Source: Niallia circulans NBRC 13626 (lineage in GTDB: Bacteria > Bacillota > Bacilli > Bacillales > Cytobacillaceae). Taken from it: DNA of 64,000 bases. Below, one piece after another: positions 28,065 to 36,306 of this stretch. Location: the NCBI RefSeq assembly GCF_001591585.1, contig NZ_BCVE01000025.1, positions 1 to 64,000 on the forward strand, in the 5' to 3' direction. Positions within the stretch are counted from its first letter, which is position 1. Every line of letters begins with the position of its first letter. The notes under the pieces are model-generated. The model saw only the letters and a program-made list of their open reading frames with translations, ran no database searches and was not told the origin of the DNA. Position numbers and translations under genes: made by a program.

Positions 28065-28538
28065 ATGCTTGGATTATTACTCTCTGTCTTTTTATTTAAC
28101 TTGATTGCTTATAAAACAAATAAAAAGTTAACAGTAAATCAAATCTTACATATATGGATCTTCACGATTGCATTTCAGCAGCTATTTGACTTATATATTG
28201 ATATTGGATATCATGCCTACTGGTACTTCAGCAAAACCGAAGTAGATTGGGAATCCATCATTCATATTCTATTTTTAGTACCGCCTGTAAATATTATTTT
28301 CTTAAACCTTTATCCGATGAAAAAGCGGATTCAAAATAAAATTTTGTTTATTTTCCTATGGAATTTTATCATTGTAGGATACGAGTGGCTTACTTTACTC
28401 CCTTCTCCATGGGGATTCTTTCATTATGGCTGGTGGAAACTCGCCTACTCCTTTCTTATTAATCCGTTCTTATTATTTATTTTAATTAAATATTATAAGC
28501 TAATAAATAAGCTCGAGAAGAAATCCTTTTTGGCGTAA
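28065..28538 (+). CDS. CBO0543-type small membrane protein (subgroup B)
   Basis: 157 residues, with four or five hydrophobic helices. It shares with 36307, 36785 and 38850 a pattern of short loops, YPMKK-type basic loop between helices 3 and 4, YEWLTLLPSPWGFFHYGWWK near the end and a basic tail. Function unknown. AGGAGGA lies 5-7 bases before the ATG. Downstream is the tandem array at 28596. Confidence 0.7.
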   Translation: MLGLLLSVFLFNLIAYKTNKKLTVNQILHIWIFTIAFQQLFDLYIDIGYHAYWYFSKTEVDWESIIHILFLVPPVNIIFLNLYPMKKRIQNKILFIFLWNFIIVGYEWLTLLPSPWGFFHYGWWKLAYSFLINPFLLFILIKYYKLINKLEKKSFLA

Positions 28539-28595
28539 TTATAAAGAAAGCGCGTCCTGGTTGGGTTGCTACTCGGCTTTTTGTTGGGGTTTTAT

Positions 28596-28925
28596 TTGGT
28601 TTGGCTGATATATCCTGCAGGTTGGCTGATTTCCTCTCCGCTTTGGCTGATATATCCTGCAGGTTGGCTGATTTCCTCTCCGCTTTGGCTGATATATCCT
28701 GCAGGTTGGCTGATTTCCCCTCCGCTTTGGCTGATATCCTGCAGGTTGGCTGATTTCCTCTCCACTTTGGCTGATATACCCTGCAGGTTGGCTGATTTCC
28801 TCTCCACTTTGGCTGATATTTCTGCAGGTTGGCTGATTTCCCCTCTACTTTGGCTGATATACCCTGCAGGTTGGCTGATTTCCCCTCCACTTTGGCTGAT
28901 ATATCCTGCAGGTTGGCTGATATAG
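28596..28925. repeat. 42-nt tandem array based on TTGGCTGAT
   Basis: About seven and a half units of a 42-base repeat: GTTGGCTGAT, TTCCTCTCCG, CTTTGGCTGA, TATATCCTGC, AG (given in segments). Each unit carries two TTGGCTGAT cores and ends in CTGCAG. Units vary by single bases and by small losses (38-42 bases). Long open frames across it read as repeated ISQSGGE or GWLISSPL and are artefacts. It lies between a CBO0543-type gene and the c-di-GMP riboswitch leader. Confidence 0.9.
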
Positions 28926-29152
28926 CGGCAATTCATCCCGTTCCCTGCCGCTTTTGGCGGTATACCAAAAAATCCATCTCTTTTTTCCTGCCACATTCAT
29001 GAATATAATCGAATATATATCTGAAATTAGTATTGACGCTCGTCTACATTTCCTTATTTGACAATAAATAGGTCTATAAACTCATTTTTTTTACAAAAAT
29101 ATTAAAAAATCATGACTTTATACCTTGAATTAACAGAGGAACATGGTAGAAT

Positions 29153-29236
29153 TAAATTTGGGCAAATTTTACGAAAGTAAAAGACGCAAAGCCACGGGCC
29201 TAAAGCAAAAATGCTATGGTAGCCGGGTTGCCAAGA
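29153..29236 (+). promoter_or_regulatory. c-di-GMP-I riboswitch (GEMM)
   Basis: TTGG then GGCAAATTTTACGAAAGTAA, AGACGCAAAGCCACGGGCCT, AAAG, TATGGTAGCCGGGTTGCCAA. The GEMM core GACGCAAAGCC, the tetraloop GAAA and the closing GTAGCCGGGTTGCC are all present. A 70-base linker leads to a 62-residue gene. No strong terminator is visible, so the expression platform is unclear. Confidence 0.93.
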
Positions 29237-29305
29237 TTATCGTATATCTTGTTAATAAATCTTCCTGTCTAATTTGCCTTATAAAATTAGAAAAGAGGAA
29301 TGTTA

Positions 29306-29494
29306 ATGTTTTACCCAACTGTAGTAACGGATGAAAAGCCTTGTCTTAGACATGTTGTAAAGGACAAAAATTATTGTATGTGTGGATCAAAGTATAAATC
29401 ATACTCCACCTTTAAAAAATCAGACTTTAAACGAATTGAATTTAAACAGTTAACTGATATCACCTGTCCTTACTGCCAATCCATCATTAATTAA
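29306..29494 (+). CDS. Small cysteine-rich protein under c-di-GMP riboswitch
   Basis: 62 residues, starting MFYPTVVTDEKPCLRHVVKD. The pairs CMC (residues 24-26) and CPYC (55-58), with another Cys at 13, suggest a zinc-ribbon-like fold. No signal peptide or membrane helix. ATG at 29306 has AGAGG upstream. Followed by a terminator, so it is the only target of the riboswitch. I do not recognise the family. It could be a small structural or regulatory protein in a motility-to-sessile switch; that is inference. Confidence 0.68.
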   Translation: MFYPTVVTDEKPCLRHVVKDKNYCMCGSKYKSYSTFKKSDFKRIEFKQLTDITCPYCQSIIN

Positions 29495-29508
29495 TGATGG
29501 ATTTTTTA
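29478..29508 (+). terminator. Terminator after the riboswitch-controlled gene
   Basis: AATCCATCATTAA pairs perfectly with TTAATGATGGATT, followed by six T. Confidence 0.88.
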
Positions 29509-29653
29509 TTGTCTACTGTTCCTTTCCATTCCCTTTGCCAAATCAGACTTTATTCTCCACATTTCCCGACTCTACTGAGAATAAAATTATTAAATAGACG
29601 AAAACTAAAAATGATTCATATTTAGGAAAATTTCAAAATGGGGATGGAATCCA

Positions 29654-30121
29654 ATGTCGATTGTTATTTTAAGAATTTGTATGGTTCTGATTAGTTGGGG
29701 AAGCTTGTTTTTTCTTCCTAAATCAGCAGTTAAAAAATTTCTTCCGGTTACTTTTTTCTCTGCTTCTATCCTTTTAGTTGAAACGCTCTTATCACTTATC
29801 TTTAAATGGTGGGAGGTAAAAGGCGGATTAAAATCATTGGTCGCAGACGCATTAGGGTTTATATTCGGACCTTTCGCCGCCATTAATATTGGGATATTTC
29901 ATTTCACATATAAAAGATTCCTTGTGTACACACTAGTAAACTTAATCATGGATCTTATTTTTGCGTTTCCACTAAATTCCTTTTTTCAAAAAGCAGGCTT
30001 TTATAAATTAAAAAAATTCACATCCATTCATTTATTCTTAATTGCATATGGCCTCTCTTTTCTTAATTACTGGTTTCAAAAATTTATCATCTCCGATAAA
30101 AAGATAAGGACTGCTTCTTAA
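29654..30121 (+). CDS. CBO0543-type small membrane protein (subgroup A)
   Basis: 155 residues, five hydrophobic helices. Shares with 4313 and 48099 the AVKKFLPVTFFS helix, FKWWEVKGG, LGFIFGPFAAINIGIFHFTY and a basic end. Function unknown. GGGGATGG lies upstream of ATG at 29654. The stop codon is in the loop of the terminator hairpin. Confidence 0.7.
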   Translation: MSIVILRICMVLISWGSLFFLPKSAVKKFLPVTFFSASILLVETLLSLIFKWWEVKGGLKSLVADALGFIFGPFAAINIGIFHFTYKRFLVYTLVNLIMDLIFAFPLNSFFQKAGFYKLKKFTSIHLFLIAYGLSFLNYWFQKFIISDKKIRTAS

Positions 30122-30135
30122 CGAGCAGTCCTTAT
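30106..30135. terminator. Bidirectional terminator between CBO0543-type and LLM genes
   Basis: AAGGACTGCT pairs with AGCAGTCCTT; T-rich ATCTTTTT follows on the plus strand, and the hairpin can also serve the minus-strand LLM gene. Confidence 0.82.
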
Positions 30136-30139
30136 CTTT

Positions 30140-31189
30140 TTAGTTATTATTTTCCCATTCGGCAATTTTTTTACGGACAATCGGGGCAACTTCTGTTCCA
30201 AGCAATTCGATTGAACGCATCACTTGGTCGTGTGGCATGCTGCCAACAGGAACATGAAGCATAAAACGTGTGATTCCTACATTTTTGCGCAGAGCAATAA
30301 TTTTATCTGCGACTGTACGCGGATCTCCGACATATAAAGCACCAGTTTCACTACGAGCTGCATCAAAAGTTTCTCGCGTATATGGTTCCCATCCTCTTTC
30401 TTTTCCAAGCACATTCATTGCATATTGAGTGGATGGGAAGAATGCATCTGCTGCAAGCAGTGTATCTTCTCCTACAAATCCATGAGAATGAGACGCGACT
30501 GTTAACTTTTTCGGATCATGACCGGCATGCTCCACTGCACGGTAATACAGGTCGACAAGCGGGGCAAAGTTTGCTGGGTTCCCTCCGATTATTGCTAACA
30601 CTAGTGGCAATCCAAGAATCCCAGCACGTACAACAGACTCACTATTTCCTCCACTTCCAATCCATATTGGCAGTGGATCTTGTACTGGCCGTGGATAAAC
30701 ACCACGATTCTGAATAGCTGCGCGATGCTTTCCACTCCAGGTTACTTTCTCGGATGCTTGCAATTTTAAAAGCAAATCTAATTTTTCATCAAATAATTCA
30801 TTATAATCATTTAAATCATAGCCAAAGAGCGGAAATGATTCAATGAAAGAACCACGGCCGGCCATAATTTCGGCACGTCCATTTGATAGCCCGTCCAATG
30901 TTGCAAAATCTTGAAACACGCGAACCGGATCATCAGAAGAAAGAACCGTCACCGCACTTGTTAACCGAATCTTACTTGTCTGTGTGGCAGCTGCTGCTAA
31001 AATAAGCGCAGGTGCGGACGCGGCATAATCTTTTCGATGATGTTCTCCTACGCCAAAAACATCTAATCCAACTTTATCTGCTAAAATAATTTCCTCCACT
31101 ACTTGGCGAATTCGCTCTGCATGACTTACTACCTTCCCTGTATGCGGGTCTGGAGTTGTCTCTACAAATGTACTTATTCCTATCTCCAC
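30140..31189 (-). CDS. LLM-class flavin-dependent oxidoreductase
   Basis: About 349 residues, luciferase-like monooxygenase fold. The start EIGISTFVETTPDPHTG, then GLDVFGVGEHHRKDYAAS, KIRLTSAVTVLSSDDPVRVF and AEIMAGRGSF are typical of the FMN-binding TIM barrel. The C-terminus has VADKIIALRKNVGITRFMLH. It uses reduced FMN and O2 on an unknown organic substrate. GTG at 31189 with AAGGAGG about 11 bases upstream; earlier codons encode non-conserved residues. Confidence 0.87.
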   Translation of the reverse strand: MEIGISTFVETTPDPHTGKVVSHAERIRQVVEEIILADKVGLDVFGVGEHHRKDYAASAPALILAAAATQTSKIRLTSAVTVLSSDDPVRVFQDFATLDGLSNGRAEIMAGRGSFIESFPLFGYDLNDYNELFDEKLDLLLKLQASEKVTWSGKHRAAIQNRGVYPRPVQDPLPIWIGSGGNSESVVRAGILGLPLVLAIIGGNPANFAPLVDLYYRAVEHAGHDPKKLTVASHSHGFVGEDTLLAADAFFPSTQYAMNVLGKERGWEPYTRETFDAARSETGALYVGDPRTVADKIIALRKNVGITRFMLHVPVGSMPHDQVMRSIELLGTEVAPIVRKKIAEWENNN

Positions 31190-31358
31190 TATATATATAT
31201 CCTCCTTAATAATGACAAAAATCATCCCTTCTTCTCTATTAAAACAGGAGATGTCTCGAATTACAACTATTGTGTTAGCGAAGAAAAAAGTAATGAACTT
31301 CTGACTCACTTCCCTTACAATGAAAGAATATACATAATCTAACCGCGGAGGGATACAT

Positions 31359-31913
31359 ATGTTTGAACATACAATTGACGAAAATTTAGCACTACGAGTG
31401 TTCCGTTTAGACGATGCCGAAGAATTTTTTCAATTAACAATGAAAAATAAAGCTTATTTAAAGAAATGGCTCGGCTGGCTTGATTATACGCGAACAGTGG
31501 AAGACACAAAAGAAAATATTCGGCAAAGACTTCAAGGAATGCTGGAAACTGGTGGCTATCCAAAATCCACCGCCATTCTCTATAAAGGAAAAATTGCTGG
31601 AACCATCGGCTTCAATGAGATTAACCGTACGAGTAAGATTGGCGAAATTGGCTATTGGTTAGGAGAAGAATATCAGGGAAAGGGAATTATGACAAAAGCA
31701 TGCCAAGCGATCATCCATTATGGCTTCACTGAATTAAAGCTTAATCGTATTCAAATTGCAGCAGCAAGCGAAAACAAAAAAAGCAGAGCACTTCCAGAAA
31801 GACTTGGATTTACAGAAGAAGGCATTATCAGACAAGCAGAATGGCTTTATGACCATTATGTTGACCATGTTATCTATGGTTTGCTGCGTGAAGAATGGGA
31901 AAACTCAAAATAA
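31359..31913 (+). CDS. GNAT N-acetyltransferase, RimJ/RimL type
   Basis: 184 residues. RVFRLDDAEEFFQLTMKNKA at the start, then IGYWLGEEYQGKGIMTKACQ as the acetyl-CoA loop and KSRALPERLGFTEEGIIRQA near the end, all typical of the ribosomal-protein acetyltransferase branch. It may act on an N-terminal Ser or Ala of a ribosomal protein or on another acceptor. CGGAGGG is just before the ATG. The DUF2164 gene follows by 13 bases. Confidence 0.86.
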   Translation: MFEHTIDENLALRVFRLDDAEEFFQLTMKNKAYLKKWLGWLDYTRTVEDTKENIRQRLQGMLETGGYPKSTAILYKGKIAGTIGFNEINRTSKIGEIGYWLGEEYQGKGIMTKACQAIIHYGFTELKLNRIQIAAASENKKSRALPERLGFTEEGIIRQAEWLYDHYVDHVIYGLLREEWENSK

Positions 31914-31926
31914 AGGACGGGATACC

Positions 31927-32169
31927 ATGTTTTATAAATTAACTAGAGAACAGCAAAATGCGATGATTGCAGACATTCAATACTTCTTTTCTCAAGAGCG
32001 AGAAGAAGAAATCTCGGAATTTGCTGCCGAACGGTTGTTAGACTTTGTGAAAGAGTCTCTTGCTCCCCATTTTTATAATGCTGGAGTAAAAGATGCAAGA
32101 AAAATCGTAGAAGAAAGAGCCAGCTCTCTTGAAGACGAATTATTGACACTTGAAAGACCTATTAAATAA
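31927..32169 (+). CDS. DUF2164 family protein
   Basis: 80 residues. KLTREQQNAMIADIQYFFSQ, then EREEEISEFAAERLLDFVKE and HFYNAGVKDARKIVEERASS are the DUF2164 core. Unknown function. It follows the acetyltransferase closely and is probably cotranscribed with it. ATG at 31927 preceded by AAAGGACGGG. Confidence 0.84.
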   Translation: MFYKLTREQQNAMIADIQYFFSQEREEEISEFAAERLLDFVKESLAPHFYNAGVKDARKIVEERASSLEDELLTLERPIK

Positions 32170-32171
32170 AA

Positions 32172-32212
32172 AGGAAAAGGGTTGGCTCACTGCCTTCCCC
32201 TTCTTTTCTTTC
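32172..32212 (+). terminator. Possible terminator after DUF2164
   Basis: A weak stem AGGG-TT-GGC with GCC-TT-CCCCT, followed by TTCTTTTCTTTC. Confidence 0.5.
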
Positions 32213-32216
32213 TTTT

Positions 32217-32349
32217 TCAAAAACTACCTCCATTGTTAAAGACTACTCCACCGTTTCTTGCATATTCATGAACAAATTGGTTGATAATCCATTTGGAGTA
32301 TTCCACTCAATCCTTTAACGGGAATGGAAACAAATTGATAGGCAAACAT
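32217..32349 (-). pseudogene. Possible frameshifted DUF4177-like small gene
   Basis: Preceded by GGAGGAG at the right spacing. The frame begins MFAYQFVSIPVKGLSG and is broken at a short run of T after about 25 codons; removing one T continues the frame with VHEYARNGGVVFNNGGSF and a stop. The start resembles DUF4177 proteins (M.EYKFV.IPVKG), but the end does not match the usual WRLVQIF. Weak call. Confidence 0.35.
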
Positions 32350-32510
32350 ATAATCAGCTCCTCCACGTTTTTTAGCGAATCACCGAAAACCCCCTTCTCT
32401 CTTCGATCTCCCTCGCTTTATACGTATTCACCTCATCAGTGGTTTTCTATACGCTACGATTTTTTTCCCTAACTTCACATATATATCATCATTATGCGCA
32501 TATTATAAAA

Positions 32511-32554
32511 CGAACAAATGTTCTCAAAAAAGTATTGAAAAGAACGTCTGTTCG
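32511..32554 (+). promoter_or_regulatory. Two LexA boxes at the yolD promoter
   Basis: CGAACAAATGTTCT (32511-32524) and AGAACGTCTGTTCG (32541-32554), both GAAC-N4-GTTC. They bracket a TTGAAA -35-like hexamer at 32535, with a TATAAT-like -10 near 32560. Double boxes imply tight LexA repression. Confidence 0.88.
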
Positions 32555-32586
32555 TTTTATTATAATAATATAAGGAGTGTGTTTGC

Positions 32587-32916
32587 ATGATTAAAGACCG
32601 TGGAACAAAAAAATGGGTAGCAATGATGCTGCCAGAACATGTTGCTGCTGTGAAAGAAGAGCTATTAAATGAGAAAAAAATAAAAAAACCAGAATTGGAT
32701 CAAGAAAAATTAAATGATATCGATTTGCTTATTCACGAGGGAATGGAATACCATTTATTCCTGCAATTTTCATTATTTAAAAATGGATTTATCGAAACAC
32801 TCATTGGCAGAACTGTTTTTATTGACTACTTAAAAAAAGAACTTCGGATAGAGGACGAAACCAATGTTATTCACTACATTCCATTCCATCTATTAATCGA
32901 TGTGGAACGCCTATAA
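32587..32916 (+). CDS. YolD-like protein, intact SOS-regulated copy
   Basis: 109 residues. KDRGTKKWVAMMLPEHVAAV at the start and LIHEGMEYHLFLQF, then NGFIETLIGRTVFIDY, and VIHYIPFHLLIDVERL at the end, the complete YolD-family sequence. YolD is encoded next to, and thought to modulate, Y-family polymerases in Bacillus. Here the polymerase partner lies 6 kb away and its local yolD is broken. AAGGAG precedes the ATG. Confidence 0.9.
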   Translation: MIKDRGTKKWVAMMLPEHVAAVKEELLNEKKIKKPELDQEKLNDIDLLIHEGMEYHLFLQFSLFKNGFIETLIGRTVFIDYLKKELRIEDETNVIHYIPFHLLIDVERL

Positions 32917-32932
32917 TTTAAAGGAAATCACC

Positions 32933-33298
32933 ATGAATAGACTATCAAAGGAAGACATAAAAATACTGGAACATCTCATATATTTGCCTCTCTTACTAAC
33001 TGTTTTAGAAAGAGATTACCAGCAAGCAAAAACAACTCCCTTTAAACTTAATCAAGTCTATCTAAACTTAATCGAACATACGATGAAAAAAGTCCAAGAT
33101 GATTTAAAAAGCTTCAGAGAAAAAATGTATAGAAAGAAAATAAAACTACTAAAAGGCAATGTGGATAAAAACTTTACCGAGTATCATTACTATGTAGCCA
33201 ACTATCACGAAGTTCACCGATTTGCTAATACAGAATTAAAAGCAAATACAGAAAAGCTATTATCTTACTATTTATTTAAGGAAAATGCCATTTTTTAA
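32933..33298 (+). CDS. Hypothetical helical protein downstream of yolD
   Basis: 121 residues, not recognised. It is basic, rich in Lys, and predicted all-helical: ILEHLIYLPLLLTVLERDYQ, then NLIEHTMKKVQDDLKSFREK and a tail YHEVHRFANTELKA. ATG at 32933 has AAAGGAAA upstream; an earlier in-frame ATG at 32900 lies inside yolD and has none. It is 16 bases after yolD in the same operon, so it is likely DNA-damage-induced. Confidence 0.7.
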   Translation: MNRLSKEDIKILEHLIYLPLLLTVLERDYQQAKTTPFKLNQVYLNLIEHTMKKVQDDLKSFREKMYRKKIKLLKGNVDKNFTEYHYYVANYHEVHRFANTELKANTEKLLSYYLFKENAIF

Positions 33299-33314
33299 GT
33301 TGCCTTAAATAAAA

Positions 33315-33372
33315 TCCTGAGATTAATGGTCATAAAAAATGGACTCCATTTATCTCAGGAATCAATTTTTTA
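33315..33372 (+). terminator. Terminator of the yolD operon
   Basis: TCCTGAGATTAATGG pairs with CCATTTATCTCAGGA, followed by a TTTTTT tract. Confidence 0.82.
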
Positions 33373-33430
33373 GCCTACTTAAATATACTAACAATCAAAT
33401 CCCTTATAACTGGGATATCTGCTTCCTGCT

Positions 33431-33916
33431 TTACTCTAAATAAATGATCCGCTTCCCCTTCTGCTGGATTCCCCCTGTTTGTTTATGCTGACGCTCAAGA
33501 ACCTCTTCGTAAGTGGCCGCTGTTCTTAAACGTAATTTATCCCGCTTACTTTTAACTATTCTCTCCTTTAGCAGCTCTATCGGCAGATCAAAATGGACAA
33601 GAATCGTCGTGAAACCAAGTGTTTTATAATATGGAAGCAGTTCTGCCCGACTTTCACGATCGCGATTGCTATTACTCAAAATAAGATGGCAGTCAGAGTG
33701 ATGGACGGCATAATCAACAATTGTTTTTGTGAGGGCATGCTTAATAAGATTAGGCCCCTTTTTTGGCAAAAGCTTTTCATAATAGGTCTGCAAAAATTCT
33801 GCATGATTATCTTGATCAATGACAATCGCGTTTTCAAGTCTGCTTTTTAACGTTTGCGCAAAAGTGGACTTTCCGCTATGTGTCATGCCCACTGTCATAA
33901 TGACTAATCTTTTCAT
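33431..33916 (-). CDS. Small P-loop kinase/ATPase (zeta-toxin-like fold)
   Basis: 161 residues. Starts MKRLVIMTVGMTHSGKSTFA with a Walker A loop GMTHSGKST, then DQDNHAEF, and LILSNSNRDRESRAELLPYY as the Asp/Asn-containing second motif; a basic Arg-rich lid is near the end (KSKRDKLRLRTA). Members phosphorylate small substrates or tRNA ends; the exact substrate is unknown. GGAGGGGG precedes the ATG. Confidence 0.8.
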   Translation of the reverse strand: MKRLVIMTVGMTHSGKSTFAQTLKSRLENAIVIDQDNHAEFLQTYYEKLLPKKGPNLIKHALTKTIVDYAVHHSDCHLILSNSNRDRESRAELLPYYKTLGFTTILVHFDLPIELLKERIVKSKRDKLRLRTAATYEEVLERQHKQTGGIQQKGKRIIYLE

Positions 33917-34073
33917 ATTCCCCCTCCATTAGCTAATGCTTCCTTCACTCTAACAAAAATCATCAGCTTTTCCTATCAAAAAATTTCCAACTCTCCCTAG
34001 TTCAGAATAGATTCAGCTACTTTTGGAATCATAAAAGCGATATGCAGATTATCAAAAAGGAGCTAGATGATGT

Positions 34074-34931
34074 ATGTATTTTTATAAAGAAGATTTAATC
34101 AATATGATCGTCCCTGACAAACCAGATCCAAATGCAGCAAAAGTATTGCAGGAGGCATTAGGCGGACAGTTTGGAGAAATGAGAACACTAATGCAGTTCT
34201 CTTTTCAAAGCGCTAACTTCCGTGGAAAAGCAAAACAGTATCGTGATCTTATCCGCGGCGTATTCTTGGAAGAGCTTAGCCATGTAGAGCTTGTACAATC
34301 CACTATCAATCAGCTTCTAAACGATTCTGGTGGTAGCATGCCAGGCAATATGGCAAGTGATGGAGCTCCTTTAGATGATGTCATTAAAGGCGGGGCAAAC
34401 CCTCACCATTATATAATCGGTGCAAAAGCTTCTCTTCCTGTCGATGCAGGCGGAAATCCATGGAATGGTTCTTGGGTGTATGATCATGGAAACCTCGTTG
34501 CTAATCTTCTCAATAATGTGATGTTAGAATCAACAGGTGTACTTCAAAAATCAAGAATTTATGAAATGAGCGATAATAAGACATTAAGAGAAACGATTGC
34601 CTTTTTAATCGTTCGTGATAATGCTCATCAAAATGCTTTTGCCAAAGCATTAGAAACATTAGGAGTAAATTGGGGGAAAATTCTGCCAGTTCCAAACTAC
34701 GATATTAATAAATATCCTGAATGTCGTAAATATGTAGAAATGGGCTTCCACAATGCCCAATTTAATTTCCGCCTAGACGATACGAGAATCGGTGAGATTT
34801 TTCAAGGCACAACCCCTAGCCGAAATAATGGTGATTTAAATGTCGTTCCACCACCGCAAGGCTATCCAGTTCCAGAACTGCCAGATATGCCAAATGAGCA
34901 TGCATCAGGCCTTATGGATTTAAATAATTAA
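34074..34931 (+). CDS. Manganese catalase
   Basis: 285 residues. It disproportionates hydrogen peroxide at a di-manganese site inside a four-helix bundle. Ligands seen: Glu35 (GEMRTLM), Glu67/His70 (FLEELSHVE), Glu in MLESTGVLQ and His in RDNAHQNAFA. C-terminal Pro-rich tail typical of bacterial Mn catalases. AAAGGAG is 11 bases upstream; no closer site. Followed by a cupin gene in the same orientation, likely a two-gene oxidative-stress unit. Confidence 0.94.
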   Translation: MYFYKEDLINMIVPDKPDPNAAKVLQEALGGQFGEMRTLMQFSFQSANFRGKAKQYRDLIRGVFLEELSHVELVQSTINQLLNDSGGSMPGNMASDGAPLDDVIKGGANPHHYIIGAKASLPVDAGGNPWNGSWVYDHGNLVANLLNNVMLESTGVLQKSRIYEMSDNKTLRETIAFLIVRDNAHQNAFAKALETLGVNWGKILPVPNYDINKYPECRKYVEMGFHNAQFNFRLDDTRIGEIFQGTTPSRNNGDLNVVPPPQGYPVPELPDMPNEHASGLMDLNN

Positions 34932-35073
34932 GCCTGAAAAAATGGGAGAAGCCTATTATGGCATCTTCCATTTTTTCTTCCTCTTTTCTTTCTCTCCTTA
35001 ACACCATCGTCATTCCATGTGCATATTAAAAAATAGGATCTATTCCTTAAAATTATGTATTGGAGGAAAACAC

Positions 35074-35724
35074 ATGTCAAAGTCAGGCTATATTCCTGAT
35101 AACACGAATATTCATTCATCGAGTGGCACTCCTAATCTTATTTATAACACTCGTGATAATGTATTTTTTGAAAGAAATCCAGAAAACATTGCCTATAAAG
35201 TTACGTCTACACAATTACCAGCCATGATTGGCGGAGCCTTTGTCGATTTATTTTTAACAAAAGGACATATGCGGGAGCCGCATTGGCATCCAAACGCTTG
35301 GGAATTAGATGTCATTGTATCCGGTGAAGCAATGATTTCGATTGTCGATCCAGATACAAGAAAACTTCATCATTACCATGCAAAGGTCGGGGATGTCGTA
35401 TTTATTCCAATGGCATGGTGGCATTGGATTCAGCCGACGACAGAGAAATTGCATTTACATCTCTTCTTTAATAATGACCAATTTGAAAGTGCGGAAGGCT
35501 CCGATACATTACGCTTAACTCCACCAGAAGTTTTTGAAGCAGCATATGGAGTGGATTCAGAAAAGGTTGCCAATGCTTTTTCTGCGCTGAAGGAATCTGT
35601 TGTCATTGGTCCACCAGATTCCCATCGCCTCCAAACTTCCTCCGTCTCCAATCTGGAACAAACAAAAAAAGAAGTTCCAGATAAAATATCTATCCAAATT
35701 AATCATAAACAGATTGCTTATTAA
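35074..35724 (+). CDS. Cupin-domain protein, oxalate decarboxylase-like
   Basis: 216 residues, single cupin. Metal-site residues are in PHWHPNAWELDVIVSG (two His and Glu), and the second motif HAKVGDVVFIPMAWWHWIQP gives a His. The start around MSKSGYIPDNTNIH and a Gln/Lys-rich tail are extra. In oxalate decarboxylases the site binds Mn. It follows the manganese catalase by about 140 bases, so both may depend on manganese. ATG at 35074 has GGAGG 7 bases upstream. Confidence 0.8.
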   Translation: MSKSGYIPDNTNIHSSSGTPNLIYNTRDNVFFERNPENIAYKVTSTQLPAMIGGAFVDLFLTKGHMREPHWHPNAWELDVIVSGEAMISIVDPDTRKLHHYHAKVGDVVFIPMAWWHWIQPTTEKLHLHLFFNNDQFESAEGSDTLRLTPPEVFEAAYGVDSEKVANAFSALKESVVIGPPDSHRLQTSSVSNLEQTKKEVPDKISIQINHKQIAY

Positions 35725-35740
35725 TTTTTTGCTAAAAAAA

Positions 35741-35772
35741 CTCTGCTCAGGATGAAATGAGCAGAGCTTTTC
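35741..35772 (+). terminator. Terminator of the cupin gene
   Basis: CTCTGCTCA pairs with TGAGCAGAG, followed by CTTTT. Confidence 0.85.
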
Positions 35773-35948
35773 GCGTTCCTAGCTGGCAAGTTATTGGTTG
35801 TCCATCCACTTTATCATATGCAGTCTTGACAATTTGGCTATAGAAAAAACAGCATTTTTTCAATTCTGGGGGAAAGTTTCATAACGAAAGGAAACTTTCT
35901 CATCCACGGGAGCGTATATGTATAAACAAGCTATTTGGAGTGATACAA

Positions 35949-36125
35949 ATGAACATAGATAAGAAGTATTGGCTATTAATGCCTCCCTTTTTGATACTAG
36001 GAATTGTGCTTATTCTCTTTCTTCCACCAGAAAAGAGTTTTATTCCCTTATCTTTGCCGATTGTATTTTGGTGCATTTATTATGTTTGGAAGCATTATGA
36101 GCAAGACAGAGAACGTAAGCAATAA
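35949..36125 (+). CDS. Small two-helix membrane protein
   Basis: 58 residues: NIDKKYWLLMPPFLILGIVL, then a short loop with PPEKSF and a second helix FIPLSLPIVFWCIYYVW, ending with a basic tail HYEQDRERKQ. Not recognised beyond that. GGAG lies 8 bases before ATG at 35949. The next 180 bases hold no gene. Confidence 0.62.
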   Translation: MNIDKKYWLLMPPFLILGIVLILFLPPEKSFIPLSLPIVFWCIYYVWKHYEQDRERKQ

Positions 36126-36306
36126 ATTTGTTTGCTGCTATTCTCCCTTCCCGCACTTCTCTATCTGCCAGTGGACGTTGCTCTCCACCTGCCTCCCTTT
36201 GTTAATAGGTAGAATATCTAGAAGTCTTCCTTTATATTTTTCTGGATAATTTCTGTCCCAGCGGCAATACTATGGATAACTATCTATTTGAGCAGGTGAA
36301 ATTCCC

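Noticed and set aside
28596-28925. CRISPR array
   Set aside because: Same reason: arms repeat from unit to unit and no cas genes exist in the window.
28486-28996. Long open frames on both strands across the 42-nt array
   Set aside because: They translate only as monotonous repeats because the unit length is a multiple of three; no ribosome site or known domain.
32281-32472. Plus-strand 63-residue frame before the LexA boxes
   Set aside because: No ribosome site and no conserved features; the minus strand carries a better remnant.
32900-32932. Earlier start for the gene after yolD
   Set aside because: The ATG at 32900 lies in yolD without a ribosome site; 32933 has one.
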